A DNA stretch of 17,021 bases, taken from an uncultured Dialister sp. Its GTDB lineage: Bacteria; Bacillota; Negativicutes; Veillonellales; Dialisteraceae. How positions within the stretch are numbered: position 1 is the first letter of the stretch; every line of letters starts with the position of its first letter. Shown piece by piece: positions 6,103 to 12,910 of the stretch. Below the pieces are notes generated by a model. It searched no databases, was not told the origin of the DNA, and saw only the letters and a program-made list of their open reading frames with translations. The stretch covers positions 1 through 17,021 of the forward strand of contig UQRR01000044.1 in the NCBI GenBank assembly GCA_900543455.1, written 5' to 3'. Made by a program: the position numbers and the translations under genes.

Positions 6103-6180
6103 CTAGTGACTGGTGACTGGTGACTAGTGACTGGGGATTAGACTAGGAGACTGGGAGACTTGGAGACATCAGACTCTTGC
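6103..6180. repeat. CTGGTGA/CTAGTGA heptamer array after ppx
   Basis: Units from 6103: CTAGTGA, CTGGTGA twice, CTAGTGA, CTGGGGA, TTAGACT, AGGAGAC, TGGGAGA, CTTGGAG, ACATCAG. The array starts 3 nt after the ppx TAA. The sequence drifts from the GTGACTG family to the GAGACTG and GACATCA family without losing the 7-bp phase. Confidence 0.88.
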
Positions 6181-6183
6181 GTT

Positions 6184-6417
6184 GTCATTTCGAGCATAGC
6201 GAGAAATCTTTCTTGCAGACCGATAAACGATGGATGTGCGAAAGCAGGGATGAGATACCTCAAGTGACTGATGACTTGAATACTGCTTTCGGGCATCGCC
6301 ATTTACAAGAATCGGCGCTCGGGGGCTCGCCTGCTAGAGACGTATTTCCCCGCGCTCTTTCATACCGCCAGTGCCCTATCCGCCCCTTCGGGGCACCTTC
6401 CCCTTGAGGGGAAGGCT
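6184..6417. repeat. mosaic of repeat modules between ppx and element B copy 2
   Basis: GTCATTTCGAGC...GCGAGAAATCTTT (6184-6211) recurs at 8313-8342 and is an imperfect hairpin of a type common in intergenic DNA of many bacteria. GACTTGAATACTGCTTTCGGGCATCGCC-like sequence (about 6272-6301) is the complement of the module seen at 13034-13068 and 16830-16865. The segment 6361-6417 (CCCTATCCGCC, CCCCTTCGGGG, CCTTCCCC...GGGGAAGG) is the inverted partner of 10331-10386. No gene found. Confidence 0.7.
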
Positions 6418-6624
6418 ATTAAGTTAAGGAAATCGTTAGCTGCGTAACGTCTTGCTTCCCCCTTCGGGGGAAGTGCCGAAGGCAATAGGGGCATGCCAGC
6501 GGTATAGCGTACTATGTTGAATAGTCCGACGCTATCGATATTCCAACACTTTCATGCAATACCGCTACGTAGCCCCCTCACCCCTTCGGGGAGCTCCCCC
6601 GATGGGGAGCCAAGAACGTTCTGC
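6416..6624. mobile_element. fold-back MITE-like element B, copy 2 (inverted, one end lost)
   Basis: This is the reverse complement of 2415-2646 with a few substitutions. It keeps the CTATTAAGTTAAG end (6416-6428), the two GC-rich hairpins and the central TGTTGAATAGTCCGACGCTA. The other end matches through CCAAGAACGTTCTGC (to 6624) and then diverges, so the right terminal inverted repeat is missing. Copies 1 and 2 bracket dacF, divIC, yabR and ppx. Confidence 0.85.
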
Positions 6625-6644
6625 CGCGCTGCGGTTTCCTTTCT

Positions 6645-6800
6645 CCATGCAGGGAAGGCTTAGGCGGAGCGACGCTTCGCGTCGATCTTGATAAAGGGCG
6701 ATGCCCGAAGGCTGGAGGATAGAAGTCAGATGTCTGGCGTCTGATATCTGATGTCTCCCAGTCTCCTAGTCTAATCCCTAGCCACTCATCCCCAGTCACC
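6645..6800. repeat. inverted repeat copy 1 with heptamer array
   Basis: Reverse complement of 8880-9000: CCATGCAGGGAAGGCTTA, a GACGC...GCGTC hairpin, GGGCGATGCCCGAAGGCTGGAGGATAGAAGTC-like core, and a GATATCA/GACATCT-type heptamer array running into AGTCACC next to rnhA. Compared with 8880-9000 it has exactly one extra 7-bp unit. The array's last units include the rnhA stop codon (6796-6798). Confidence 0.85.
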
Positions 6801-7560
6801 ATTTCTTGAACTTCATCGCTTCGCCTTTCGCAAGGGTGTCGCACATTTCGTTGTACTTGGTCCCGACATGGCCTTTGACCCATTCGAAGGTGAGGCGGTG
6901 GGGTGTCATGACGCGGTCCAGCGCTTTCCAGAGGTCCTGATTGGAGACGGGGGTCTTGGCGGCGGTGAGCCAGCCGTTGCGTTTCCAGTTGTAGAGCCAG
7001 CGGTTGGCGATGGCTTTCTGCAGGTACTTGCTGTCGGTGTGGAAGGTGATGGTGCGGCGGATGCCGTCATCCAGGAGCTTCAGTGCTTCGTAGGCGGCGC
7101 GGAGCTCCATGCGGTTGTTCGTAGAGGCGGGTTCGCCGCCGGAGAGGGTGAGGAGCTCGCTGCCGTCGGCAGTGAGGAAGACGGCGGCAAATCCGCCGGG
7201 CCCATTGGGGTTCACGAGGCAGGAGCCGTCGGTATAGATGATGAGTGTCTCGGGGAGGATGATGCGCTCGGTCTTGCCGTCGTAGGAGATGCAGCTGATG
7301 TCCATGGGTTCGGCGTAGGCGGGGTATTTCTTCTCGAGTGTTTCGATCGTTGGTGCGGGCTTTTTGGGAATGGCCGCATGGGCAGCGGCTTTCGGCGGCG
7401 GGGCGATGGGCTTGCCGTACCAGGCTTCGGCTTCGGCTTGGGTGGCAAAGCCTTTGTAGATGGCTCCGGGAAATCCGGTGACTTCTTTCTGGCAGTCGCT
7501 CCAGCTGTAGTAGACGCCCGCATGGTGTCCGCGCTTGACGACGTAGTATTTCTTGGGCAT
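6796..7560 (-). CDS. rnhA: ribonuclease HI with N-terminal hybrid-binding domain
   Basis: The 254-aa enzyme cuts the RNA strand of RNA-DNA hybrids during replication, primer removal and R-loop clearance. Residues 3-49 are the viroplasmin-like hybrid-binding domain (KYYVVKRG, GVYYSW, VTGFPGAIYKGF, EAEAWYG). A linker rich in Pro and Ala (51-72) leads to the RNase H fold, with catalytic D111 (YTDGS), E152 (RMELRA), D176 (HTDSKYL) and D241 (NEMCDTLA), and H231 in the flexible loop. The start at 7560 has AAAGGA 5 nt upstream; a longer reading from 7620 adds an unconserved basic stretch. The stop codon lies in a heptamer array. It is followed head to tail by nothing, and preceded by the exonuclease gene with a hairpin between them. 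Confidence 0.93.
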   Translation of the reverse strand: MPKKYYVVKRGHHAGVYYSWSDCQKEVTGFPGAIYKGFATQAEAEAWYGKPIAPPPKAAAHAAIPKKPAPTIETLEKKYPAYAEPMDISCISYDGKTERIILPETLIIYTDGSCLVNPNGPGGFAAVFLTADGSELLTLSGGEPASTNNRMELRAAYEALKLLDDGIRRTITFHTDSKYLQKAIANRWLYNWKRNGWLTAAKTPVSNQDLWKALDRVMTPHRLTFEWVKGHVGTKYNEMCDTLAKGEAMKFKKW

Positions 7561-7620
7561 GGGGTTCCTTTCAGGGAAATGGAGAGCGGGGGCAAGGGGG
7601 CGCGCCCTTTTCCGTTTCAT

Positions 7621-7651
7621 GAAAATGCGGCGCTCTGTGAAGGGGCGCCGC
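7621..7651 (-). terminator. hairpin between exonuclease gene and rnhA
   Basis: GCGGCGC and GCGCCGC (7627-7633 and 7645-7651) form a GC-rich stem followed on the minus strand by ATTTTC. It may terminate the exonuclease transcript partially; the T run is short. Confidence 0.5.
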
Positions 7652-7662
7652 TTGATGATCTC

Positions 7663-8205
7663 TTATTCTATGCAGATGCTTCCGTCTTCGACCATTTTCC
7701 AGAAGCAGTAGAGGGTGGCTTTCGTATCAGCGAGGCTGTCGTGCCAGCCTTCCTCGGAGTAGCCGTAGTATTTCGCGCAGGTGATGAGTTTCTGGTATTT
7801 ATATTTTCCCGGATAGCGGATACTCGGCTCGCCATAGGTCTTGGCGAAAGGCTTCATGAGGTCCAGATAGCGGACTTTGGAACGGCTCGGGATGTAGATG
7901 CCGTTTTGAATGAGCATCTTCTGGTCGTAGGGGAGGTTGTAGCCGGAGATGATCTTGGCGGCGTGAAGGATCTTCTCGATGCCCAATTTCCTTTCGCTGA
8001 TGAGGGGCTTGCCTGCGACCATGGCAGGGGAGATGTGATTCACCGCTTCGGCGCCGGGCCAGCAGGTGGCGAGGGCAGGGCGGAAATATTCGTTCATCAC
8101 GATCTCGCCCAGTCCATTTACGATGGAGAGCTGCAGGATCTCGGCTGATGGGCCGAAACCGGTGGTCTCGGTGTCGAGGACGAGGATGTCTTCTTTATTG
8201 ATCAT
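7663..8205 (-). CDS. DEDDh 3'-5' exonuclease (DnaQ/RNase T superfamily)
   Basis: The 180-aa single-domain protein should be a metal-dependent 3'-5' exonuclease on DNA or RNA. The Exo I motif is D11-T-E13-TTG, Exo II is NLPYD with D94, and Exo III is H155-DSLAD160, which makes the DEDDh set complete. There is no polymerase, BRCT or helicase domain attached, and it is too short to be a full Pol III alpha-fused epsilon. The RBS AAGGAAA is about 10 nt before ATG. It lies 100 bp upstream of rnhA on the same strand, so the two nucleases may share function in RNA or primer turnover, though a hairpin separates them. The exact substrate cannot be read from sequence. Confidence 0.88.
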   Translation of the reverse strand: MINKEDILVLDTETTGFGPSAEILQLSIVNGLGEIVMNEYFRPALATCWPGAEAVNHISPAMVAGKPLISERKLGIEKILHAAKIISGYNLPYDQKMLIQNGIYIPSRSKVRYLDLMKPFAKTYGEPSIRYPGKYKYQKLITCAKYYGYSEEGWHDSLADTKATLYCFWKMVEDGSICIE

Positions 8206-8256
8206 AGTAAGACGCTTTCCTTGATAGATAATAGTTGGTATGAGTGGTTAGGCATT

Positions 8257-8480
8257 GGAGGTTAGGAGTGACTAGTGACTGGAAGATCAGGAGGCTTTAG
8301 ACCCTCTCGCGCGGTCATTTCGAGTGGAGCGAGAAATCTTTGTCATTCGCGGTCAGACGTACTATGTTAGGAAACATCAAACGGGAAACCTGCTTTACGA
8401 CGACCTTCGGGCATCGCCCTATTTATACTCCACGGCGCTTCTGATTTTTATGCGCCGCACCACCATTCCTCATTCCTCAT
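8257..8480. repeat. mosaic repeat region upstream of exonuclease gene
   Basis: Contains AGTGACTAGTGACTGG (about 8267-8282), the GTCATTTCGAG...GCGAGAAATCTTT module (8313-8342), GACGTACTATGTTAGG resembling the centre of element B (about 8365-8380), TTCGGGCATCGCCC (about 8404-8417), a CGGCGCTTCT...TATGCGCCGC module (8433-8458) and heptamers CATTCCT twice (8464-8477). These are pieces of the composite elements seen elsewhere. No gene found. Confidence 0.75.
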
Positions 8481-8530
8481 TTTGAGGCAGTCGGCAGATG
8501 GTTCATGTGAGGTGGCGTCATACCGCTAGT

Positions 8531-8770
8531 CTACTCTTCCCACGAGGTTTCTTTTTTGTAAGCGCCGCCGTCAGCGATGTCTTGCTTTCTGCTGTGGCGG
8601 AGCTTGCGGTTCAGGGCGATGCGGATCTTTTTCTTGTCGCCTTTTTTGCCGGTGAGGCTTTCTGTCTCGTAGGCTTCGTCCCACTGCTTTTCGAATTTTT
8701 CTTTGCCGTACATTTTACGGGCGTACTGGTTCAGCCGGCTTTCCGGGGTCACTTTCTGCGGTCGTTTCAT
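8531..8770 (-). CDS. small basic protein of unknown function
   Basis: I do not recognise this 79-aa protein. It starts MKRPQKVTPE and is highly charged, with Lys/Arg clusters (KKGDKKKIR at about 42-50, NRKLRHSRK at about 54-62), few hydrophobic stretches and no signal peptide or membrane helix. A GGAAGGAA ribosome binding site lies about 6 nt before the ATG, which is the main support for it being a gene. It might bind nucleic acid, judged only from charge. It sits between repeat regions and points toward the exonuclease gene on the same strand, 325 bp away. Confidence 0.7.
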   Translation of the reverse strand: MKRPQKVTPESRLNQYARKMYGKEKFEKQWDEAYETESLTGKKGDKKKIRIALNRKLRHSRKQDIADGGAYKKETSWEE

Positions 8771-8830
8771 AGTGCTTCCTTCCCTTTGGAGATATGTTCC
8801 TATGGTATCATTATTGGGCGATGAATGCTA

Positions 8831-9045
8831 GAGGCAATGTGGTCAGGTCGTGGGGCGCGCCTTGAAGCTTGAAAGCAGGGATTAGACTAGGAGACTGGGG
8901 GACATCAGATATCAGACATCTGACTTCTATCCTTCAGCCTTCGGGCATCGCCCTTTATAAAAATCGACGCGGAGCGCCATACCTCTTAGCCTTCCCCATG
9001 CGGGGAAGGCTATTCATGCATAGCGGCGAAGCCGCCACTGGAATC
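8831..9045. repeat. inverted repeat copy 2, heptamers and GC-rich hairpins
   Basis: 8880-9000 is the inverted partner of 6645-6780, including GATTAGACTAGGAGACTG, GATATCA/GACATCT units and the CTTCGGGCATCGCCC core. Next come AGCCTTCCCC...GGGGAAGGCT (about 8988-9011) and GCGGCGAAGCCGCC (9023-9036). The upstream 8845-8878 part (GGGGCGCGCC, CTTGAAAGC) matches the border module of other composites. The only open frame here just extends the following gene upstream through repeats. Confidence 0.8.
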
Positions 9046-9058
9046 CTTGCCGACTCTC

Positions 9059-9087
9059 TTGCATCTCTCGCTCTTCCTGCTTATAAT
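9059..9087 (+). promoter_or_regulatory. promoter of the GldA-like gene
   Basis: TTGCAT (9059-9064), 17-nt spacer, perfect TATAAT (9082-9087), about 45 nt before the ATG at 9133. Confidence 0.7.
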
Positions 9088-9132
9088 AGTTCACATAAAA
9101 TTTTACCTATGAGTATAAAGGAAGGAACTCCT

Positions 9133-10191
9133 ATGAAAAGTACATTTTTCCCTCATTTCACGATCGGCGTCGATGCGTACGATGCTGTCCCGGAGATCTG
9201 CTCAGACTACGGCAAGACGGCGGTCATTGTGGGCGGTGAGAAGTCGAGAGCGGCAGCAGAGCCGCTGATTCGCAAGGCCTGTGAAGGGCATATTGAGATC
9301 CTCGGCAGTTTCCAGTATGGTGATGATGCGACTTTTGAAAATGCAGAGGCGCTGACGAGAATCCCTGAGATCCGCGAGGCGGACATGGTTTTTGCAGTCG
9401 GCGGCGGCCGCGCGACGGATACGGCGAAGTGGGCGACGCATCTTCTGAAGAAGCCGCTCTTCACGTTCCCGACGCTGGCGTCGAATTGTGCGTCCGTCAC
9501 GGCGGTCTGCATCATGTACCATCCGGATCACAGCTTCAAGGGCTCGATCTATCGCGACCGCAATGCGTATCACACGTTCATCAATACGGAGGTCATCGCA
9601 CATTCGCCGCGTGAATATTTCTGGGCCGGTCTCGGCGATGCGCTGGCGAAGCAGTACGAGGTGCCGTTCTCCGCGCGCGGCATGGATCTCACATGGGTGC
9701 AGGAGACAGGCGTCAGAAACGCGCAGAATGTAGCGCCCGGCATCCTGAAGTACGGCAAGGCGGCGCTCGAGGCGGTGGACAAGGGCATCGTGACGGAGGC
9801 GCTGGAACCGGCGATCCTTTCCATCATCGTGGCGCCGGGGATGGCGTCTGTATGCATCGAGGATGATCTGGACTCGAGCCTGGCGCATGCGATCTACAAC
9901 AGCCATACCCGCACGCCGCACAAGGGAAATCATCTGCACGGCGCGGTCGTGAATTACGGCCTGCAGGTCATGCTGACGATGGATGGTCAGATCGAAGAGC
10001 GGGATAAGATCTATCGCTTTGCCAAGTCCATCGGTCTTCCGCATTGTCTTTCCGACATCGGCATCGATCCTGCGCATCCGGATGAGCTGGTAGAGAATTG
10101 CCTGCATACGAAGGATATGCGTGTGAAGCCGTATGATATCACCTTCGACATGGTGTACAAGGCGATGATGGAAGTAGAGAAATTGAAATAA
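9133..10191 (+). CDS. GldA-like iron/zinc-containing alcohol dehydrogenase
   Basis: The 352-aa protein belongs to the glycerol dehydrogenase-like branch of the group III metal-dependent alcohol dehydrogenases and should oxidise a polyol or reduce a carbonyl with NAD(P)(H) in the cytoplasm. The N-terminal dinucleotide domain has AVIVGG (30-35) and GGGRATDTAK (90-99). Metal ligands by family pattern are D169 (GLGDALAK), H252 (SLAHAIYNS) and H269 (HLHGAVVNYG). The start at 9133 has AAAGGAAGG 7 nt upstream and a good promoter; longer in-frame starts run through repeats. It is monocistronic, with a strong terminator and no glycerol or diol genes nearby, so the substrate is unknown; annotation as glycerol dehydrogenase would be a guess. 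Confidence 0.87.
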   Translation: MKSTFFPHFTIGVDAYDAVPEICSDYGKTAVIVGGEKSRAAAEPLIRKACEGHIEILGSFQYGDDATFENAEALTRIPEIREADMVFAVGGGRATDTAKWATHLLKKPLFTFPTLASNCASVTAVCIMYHPDHSFKGSIYRDRNAYHTFINTEVIAHSPREYFWAGLGDALAKQYEVPFSARGMDLTWVQETGVRNAQNVAPGILKYGKAALEAVDKGIVTEALEPAILSIIVAPGMASVCIEDDLDSSLAHAIYNSHTRTPHKGNHLHGAVVNYGLQVMLTMDGQIEERDKIYRFAKSIGLPHCLSDIGIDPAHPDELVENCLHTKDMRVKPYDITFDMVYKAMMEVEKLK

Positions 10192-10193
10192 GG

Positions 10194-10241
10194 AAAGGGG
10201 CTGTGAAGAAATGAATCCTCATTTCTTCACAGCCCCTTTTT
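10194..10241 (+). terminator. strong intrinsic terminator after GldA-like gene
   Basis: A 21-bp perfect stem (10194-10214 with 10219-10239), 4-nt loop ATCC, then a T run. The base-paired A and T flanks make it potentially active on both strands. Confidence 0.93.
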
Positions 10242-10256
10242 ACTTTGCTTTCATTT

Positions 10257-10400
10257 GGTTCAAGGTTCAGGGTTCAAGGTTCAGGTTGCGGCTTCGCCGC
10301 CTTTTTAGAAGATGGTATTCTCGTATCGCAGCCTTCCCCTCTAGGGGAAGGTGCCCCGTAGGGGCGGATAGGGTGACTATGGCATGAAAGACAGCTGGGA
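10257..10400. repeat. GGTTCAA/GGTTCAG heptamer array and GC-rich modules
   Basis: GGTTCAA, GGTTCAG, GGTTCAA, GGTTCAG at 10257-10284 alternate by one base, then GTTGCGGCTTCGCCGCC (hairpin module). 10331-10386 (GCCTTCCCC...GGGGAAGGTGCCCC...GGGGCGGATAGGG) is the inverted partner of 6361-6417. The rest of 10400-10513 holds a weak GTGAAAAT/ATTTCAC hairpin ending in CCCCTTTTTT on the plus strand and no gene. Confidence 0.85.
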
Positions 10401-10513
10401 TAAGGTTTCCCGGTCACTTCTATGAGAGCTGCAAGTCCCCCGCGGCAGATTGAACGTGAAAATGAGATGTTCGTTATTTCACATCCCCTTTTTTGATTGA
10501 TCGTGAATGCTGA

Positions 10514-11206
10514 TCACTTCTTACTTTTCTTCGTATACCACCAGATCCCCGCATAAATGATAGCGACAGCGATGATGATGATTGTCAGGCGCAGCGAATT
10601 ATCACCGAAGTTCACCACATCATGCCCTAGAATGACTTCGAGTGCCACAGAGGGGAATTTCCCGATAAGACAGCCCAGCGCGTAGTGATAGAAGGACATA
10701 TTCGAAAGAGCGCCCACCGCCGTGACGAGGCCATTCGGCATATAGGGGATCGCACGCGCGATCGCCATAGCCTGCCAGGAATCATAGGAATCGAGCTTCG
10801 TCAGCGTCTTACTCTGCGCGATCACCTGCTTTGCCATCCCGCGGAAGAGCGTGCGCATCATGTAGAAGGAGATGAGGACGCCCACCGTTTCAGCCAGCCA
10901 GGAAATGATCGTCCCCCAGAAGAGACCGAAGATAAGCCCATTCGCGGTCGAAATGAAGATGGAAGGAAGGAATCCGACCACATTGATCACGACATCGATG
11001 AAGAAACTCATGAAGGCCGCATACACGCCGAAGGTTTTGAGGTAGGCGATAGTACCTTTGAGATCCCCATCCATGGAGAGCTGGTAAATCGTCGGATAGA
11101 AAGAGGGATCCACCAAGTGCACGCCCACCAGCACGAGCAGCAGCACCACAAAGAGCGCGATGCGGAAACGCCGCTCCGCTCTTTCATCCCCATTTCTTTG
11201 TATCAT
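10514..11206 (-). CDS. TVP38/TMEM64 family membrane protein
   Basis: The 230-aa integral membrane protein belongs to the TVP38/TMEM64 (SNARE-associated, DedA-related) group, whose members are linked to lipid or membrane homeostasis; no reaction is established for this one. A short charged N-terminus is followed by a helix (about 16-32), a loop, a conserved core with two hairpin helices (about 62-118, including the FLPSIFISTANGLIFG and ETVGVLISFYMMR motifs), a second conserved part with ARAIPYMPNGLVTAVGA (about 150-166) and a final helix (about 206-224) with a Lys-rich tail. AGAGGT lies about 9 nt before ATG. It follows thrC on the same strand with a 137-bp repeat-containing gap. Confidence 0.88.
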   Translation of the reverse strand: MIQRNGDERAERRFRIALFVVLLLVLVGVHLVDPSFYPTIYQLSMDGDLKGTIAYLKTFGVYAAFMSFFIDVVINVVGFLPSIFISTANGLIFGLFWGTIISWLAETVGVLISFYMMRTLFRGMAKQVIAQSKTLTKLDSYDSWQAMAIARAIPYMPNGLVTAVGALSNMSFYHYALGCLIGKFPSVALEVILGHDVVNFGDNSLRLTIIIIAVAIIYAGIWWYTKKSKK

Positions 11207-11317
11207 AGAATCAGACCTCTTTTTGTTATTTCTTATTGGTTGCTATCGGCTTGGCAAAAGCGATCCCCGAAGATGGCACCCCTTCTGTTCGCCAGTCACT
11301 CCTGCTCCCCAGCTACC

Positions 11318-11350
11318 AGTGATTAGTCACTAGTCACCAGCCACTAGTCC
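11318..11350. repeat. AGTCACT/AGTCACC heptamer array abutting thrC stop
   Basis: Units: AGTGATT, AGTCACT, AGTCACC, AGCCACT, AGTCCTT (11318-11352). The thrC stop codon TAG (complement of 11344-11346) falls inside the fourth unit, so the last coding bases and the array are continuous. The rest of 11207-11317 has the TVP38 gene RBS and no other recognisable feature. Confidence 0.88.
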
Positions 11351-12840
11351 TTCTCACAAATCTCGTCCACATACGTTTCGATCGCCTCTGCCATCTCCGT
11401 GCGATCGACCACATCTGTGAATCGTTTCTCTCTGTTTTCAAGCTCGCCGAGCTGTCTGGGGATCGCGATGCCTGTCTTTTCTGCGATCATACGAAGGGTA
11501 TCATACGGATTGTCCTTCGGCGTAAGGCCGAGCGACTTTGCCACGATGCCGGGGAATTTATAGGGATGCGCCGTAGAGACAATGACGGTATGGGTATGAC
11601 GCGGGATCTCTCCCTTTCTCTTCATTTCATCATAGACCGCATAGGCGACAGCCGTATGCGGATCCATGAGGTAGTCATACTTGTCGTAGACATTCGTCAT
11701 CGCTTCTTCCATGGCCTTTGGCGATGCCCAGCCGCCCTTCATCTCGCCAGTGACCTTTTCCATGGCCTCTTTCGAAAGAGAGTAAATACCGGTATCTTTC
11801 AGTGCCTGCATGTCAGATGCCACAGTTTCCTGCGAGCCGGTCATGAAGTACAGGAAGCGCTCGAAATTCGAAGAAATCAGGATATCCATCGACGGAGCTT
11901 CGGTCAGGTGGAAGTCGCGGTTAATATCATAGGTACCCGTCTTAAAGAAATCGGCAAGGACCTTATTTTCATTGGAGGCGCAGATAAGCTCGCCGATCGG
12001 CGTACCGATCTGTTTGGCGATCCACGCCGCAAGGATATTTCCGAAATTGCCAGTCGGGACGACGACATTGAAAGTCTCCTTCGGCCCGATGGAGTTCTGC
12101 TTCAAAAGCGAGAGCCACATCCAGACATAGTACACCACCTGCGGGAAGAGACGTCCGATATTGATGGAATTCGCGCTGGAGAAAAGCACCCCCTTCTCCG
12201 CAGATTTCTCACGCAGCGCACTGCCGAATACTTTTTTCAGCGTACTCTGTGCGTCATCGAAATTCCCTTCAATGCCGACGACCTTCACATTATTTCCGAG
12301 CTGCTTCTGCATCTGATCCTGCTGCAGCGGGCTGACACCGTGAGACGGATAGAAGACCATGATGTGTACGCCCGGCACATCGCGGAAGCCTTCCAGCGCC
12401 GCTTTGCCGGTATCCCCGGAAGTCGCGGTCAGGATCAGCACCTCCCTCTCATCCTTCTGCTGCTTCTTGGCATAGACCAGAAGGTACGGGAAGAGAGAGA
12501 GTGCGAGATCCTTGAATGCACAGGTCCTTCCATGGAACATCTCTGCCATGGAGAAGGACTCCGACATCGTCTTCACCGGCACGATCTCCGGTGTCTCGAA
12601 TGTCCCGGTGTAGGCATCATGCGTCAGTTTCTTCATATCCTCTTCCGGGATATCGGTGAAGAAATGGGACAGCACATAAGCCGCCAACTCTTCGTAGGAA
12701 AGATGCATCAGATCATCAGCTGTCAGAAAAGGCGCCGGCAGCGCCGCTGGCACATAGAGCCCGCCGTCACTCGCCAGCCCTTTCACCAGCGCTTCCAGTG
12801 CGGTCACGGTCTCACTGCTTCTTGTACTTCTATATTTCAT
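11344..12840 (-). CDS. thrC: threonine synthase
   Basis: The 498-aa PLP enzyme converts O-phosphohomoserine to threonine in the cytoplasm. The N-terminal threonine synthase domain (about 1-80) begins MKYRSTRS, and GLYVP is at 27-31. The PLP lysine is K110 in FHGRTCAFKDLALS. LTATSGDTG (about 136-144) and VPTGNFGN (about 269-276) are phosphate- and PLP-binding loops, and GNFDDAQ and SANSINIGRLFPQ are typical of the long (about 450-500 aa) class. GGAGGT sits 5 nt before ATG. No other threonine pathway gene is adjacent. The stop codon is part of a heptamer array and I see no stem-loop terminator, so transcripts may read into the TVP38-family gene. Confidence 0.95.
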   Translation of the reverse strand: MKYRSTRSSETVTALEALVKGLASDGGLYVPAALPAPFLTADDLMHLSYEELAAYVLSHFFTDIPEEDMKKLTHDAYTGTFETPEIVPVKTMSESFSMAEMFHGRTCAFKDLALSLFPYLLVYAKKQQKDEREVLILTATSGDTGKAALEGFRDVPGVHIMVFYPSHGVSPLQQDQMQKQLGNNVKVVGIEGNFDDAQSTLKKVFGSALREKSAEKGVLFSSANSINIGRLFPQVVYYVWMWLSLLKQNSIGPKETFNVVVPTGNFGNILAAWIAKQIGTPIGELICASNENKVLADFFKTGTYDINRDFHLTEAPSMDILISSNFERFLYFMTGSQETVASDMQALKDTGIYSLSKEAMEKVTGEMKGGWASPKAMEEAMTNVYDKYDYLMDPHTAVAYAVYDEMKRKGEIPRHTHTVIVSTAHPYKFPGIVAKSLGLTPKDNPYDTLRMIAEKTGIAIPRQLGELENREKRFTDVVDRTEMAEAIETYVDEICEKD

Positions 12841-12871
12841 AGGACACCTCCATCGAGATAAACTTAACTTT

Positions 12872-12880
12872 ATTGTAACA
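12872..12880 (-). promoter_or_regulatory. candidate extended -10 for thrC
   Basis: On the minus strand TGTTACAAT fits TGnTACAAT, 31 nt before the thrC start. A TTGTAG sits about 20 nt further upstream, which is too far for a standard -35, so this is tentative. Confidence 0.4.
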
Positions 12881-12910
12881 TAGACGGGAATGGGATGCTA
12901 CAAATTTAGA

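Noticed and set aside
6361..6417. Intrinsic terminator for ppx
   Set aside because: The GC-rich hairpins here lack a T run and are part of a repeat copied at 10331-10386; no clear ppx terminator was found.
8869..9132. 88-residue N-terminal extension of the GldA-like dehydrogenase
   Set aside because: It translates repeat modules and the promoter; the family starts near the ATG at 9133, which has a strong RBS.
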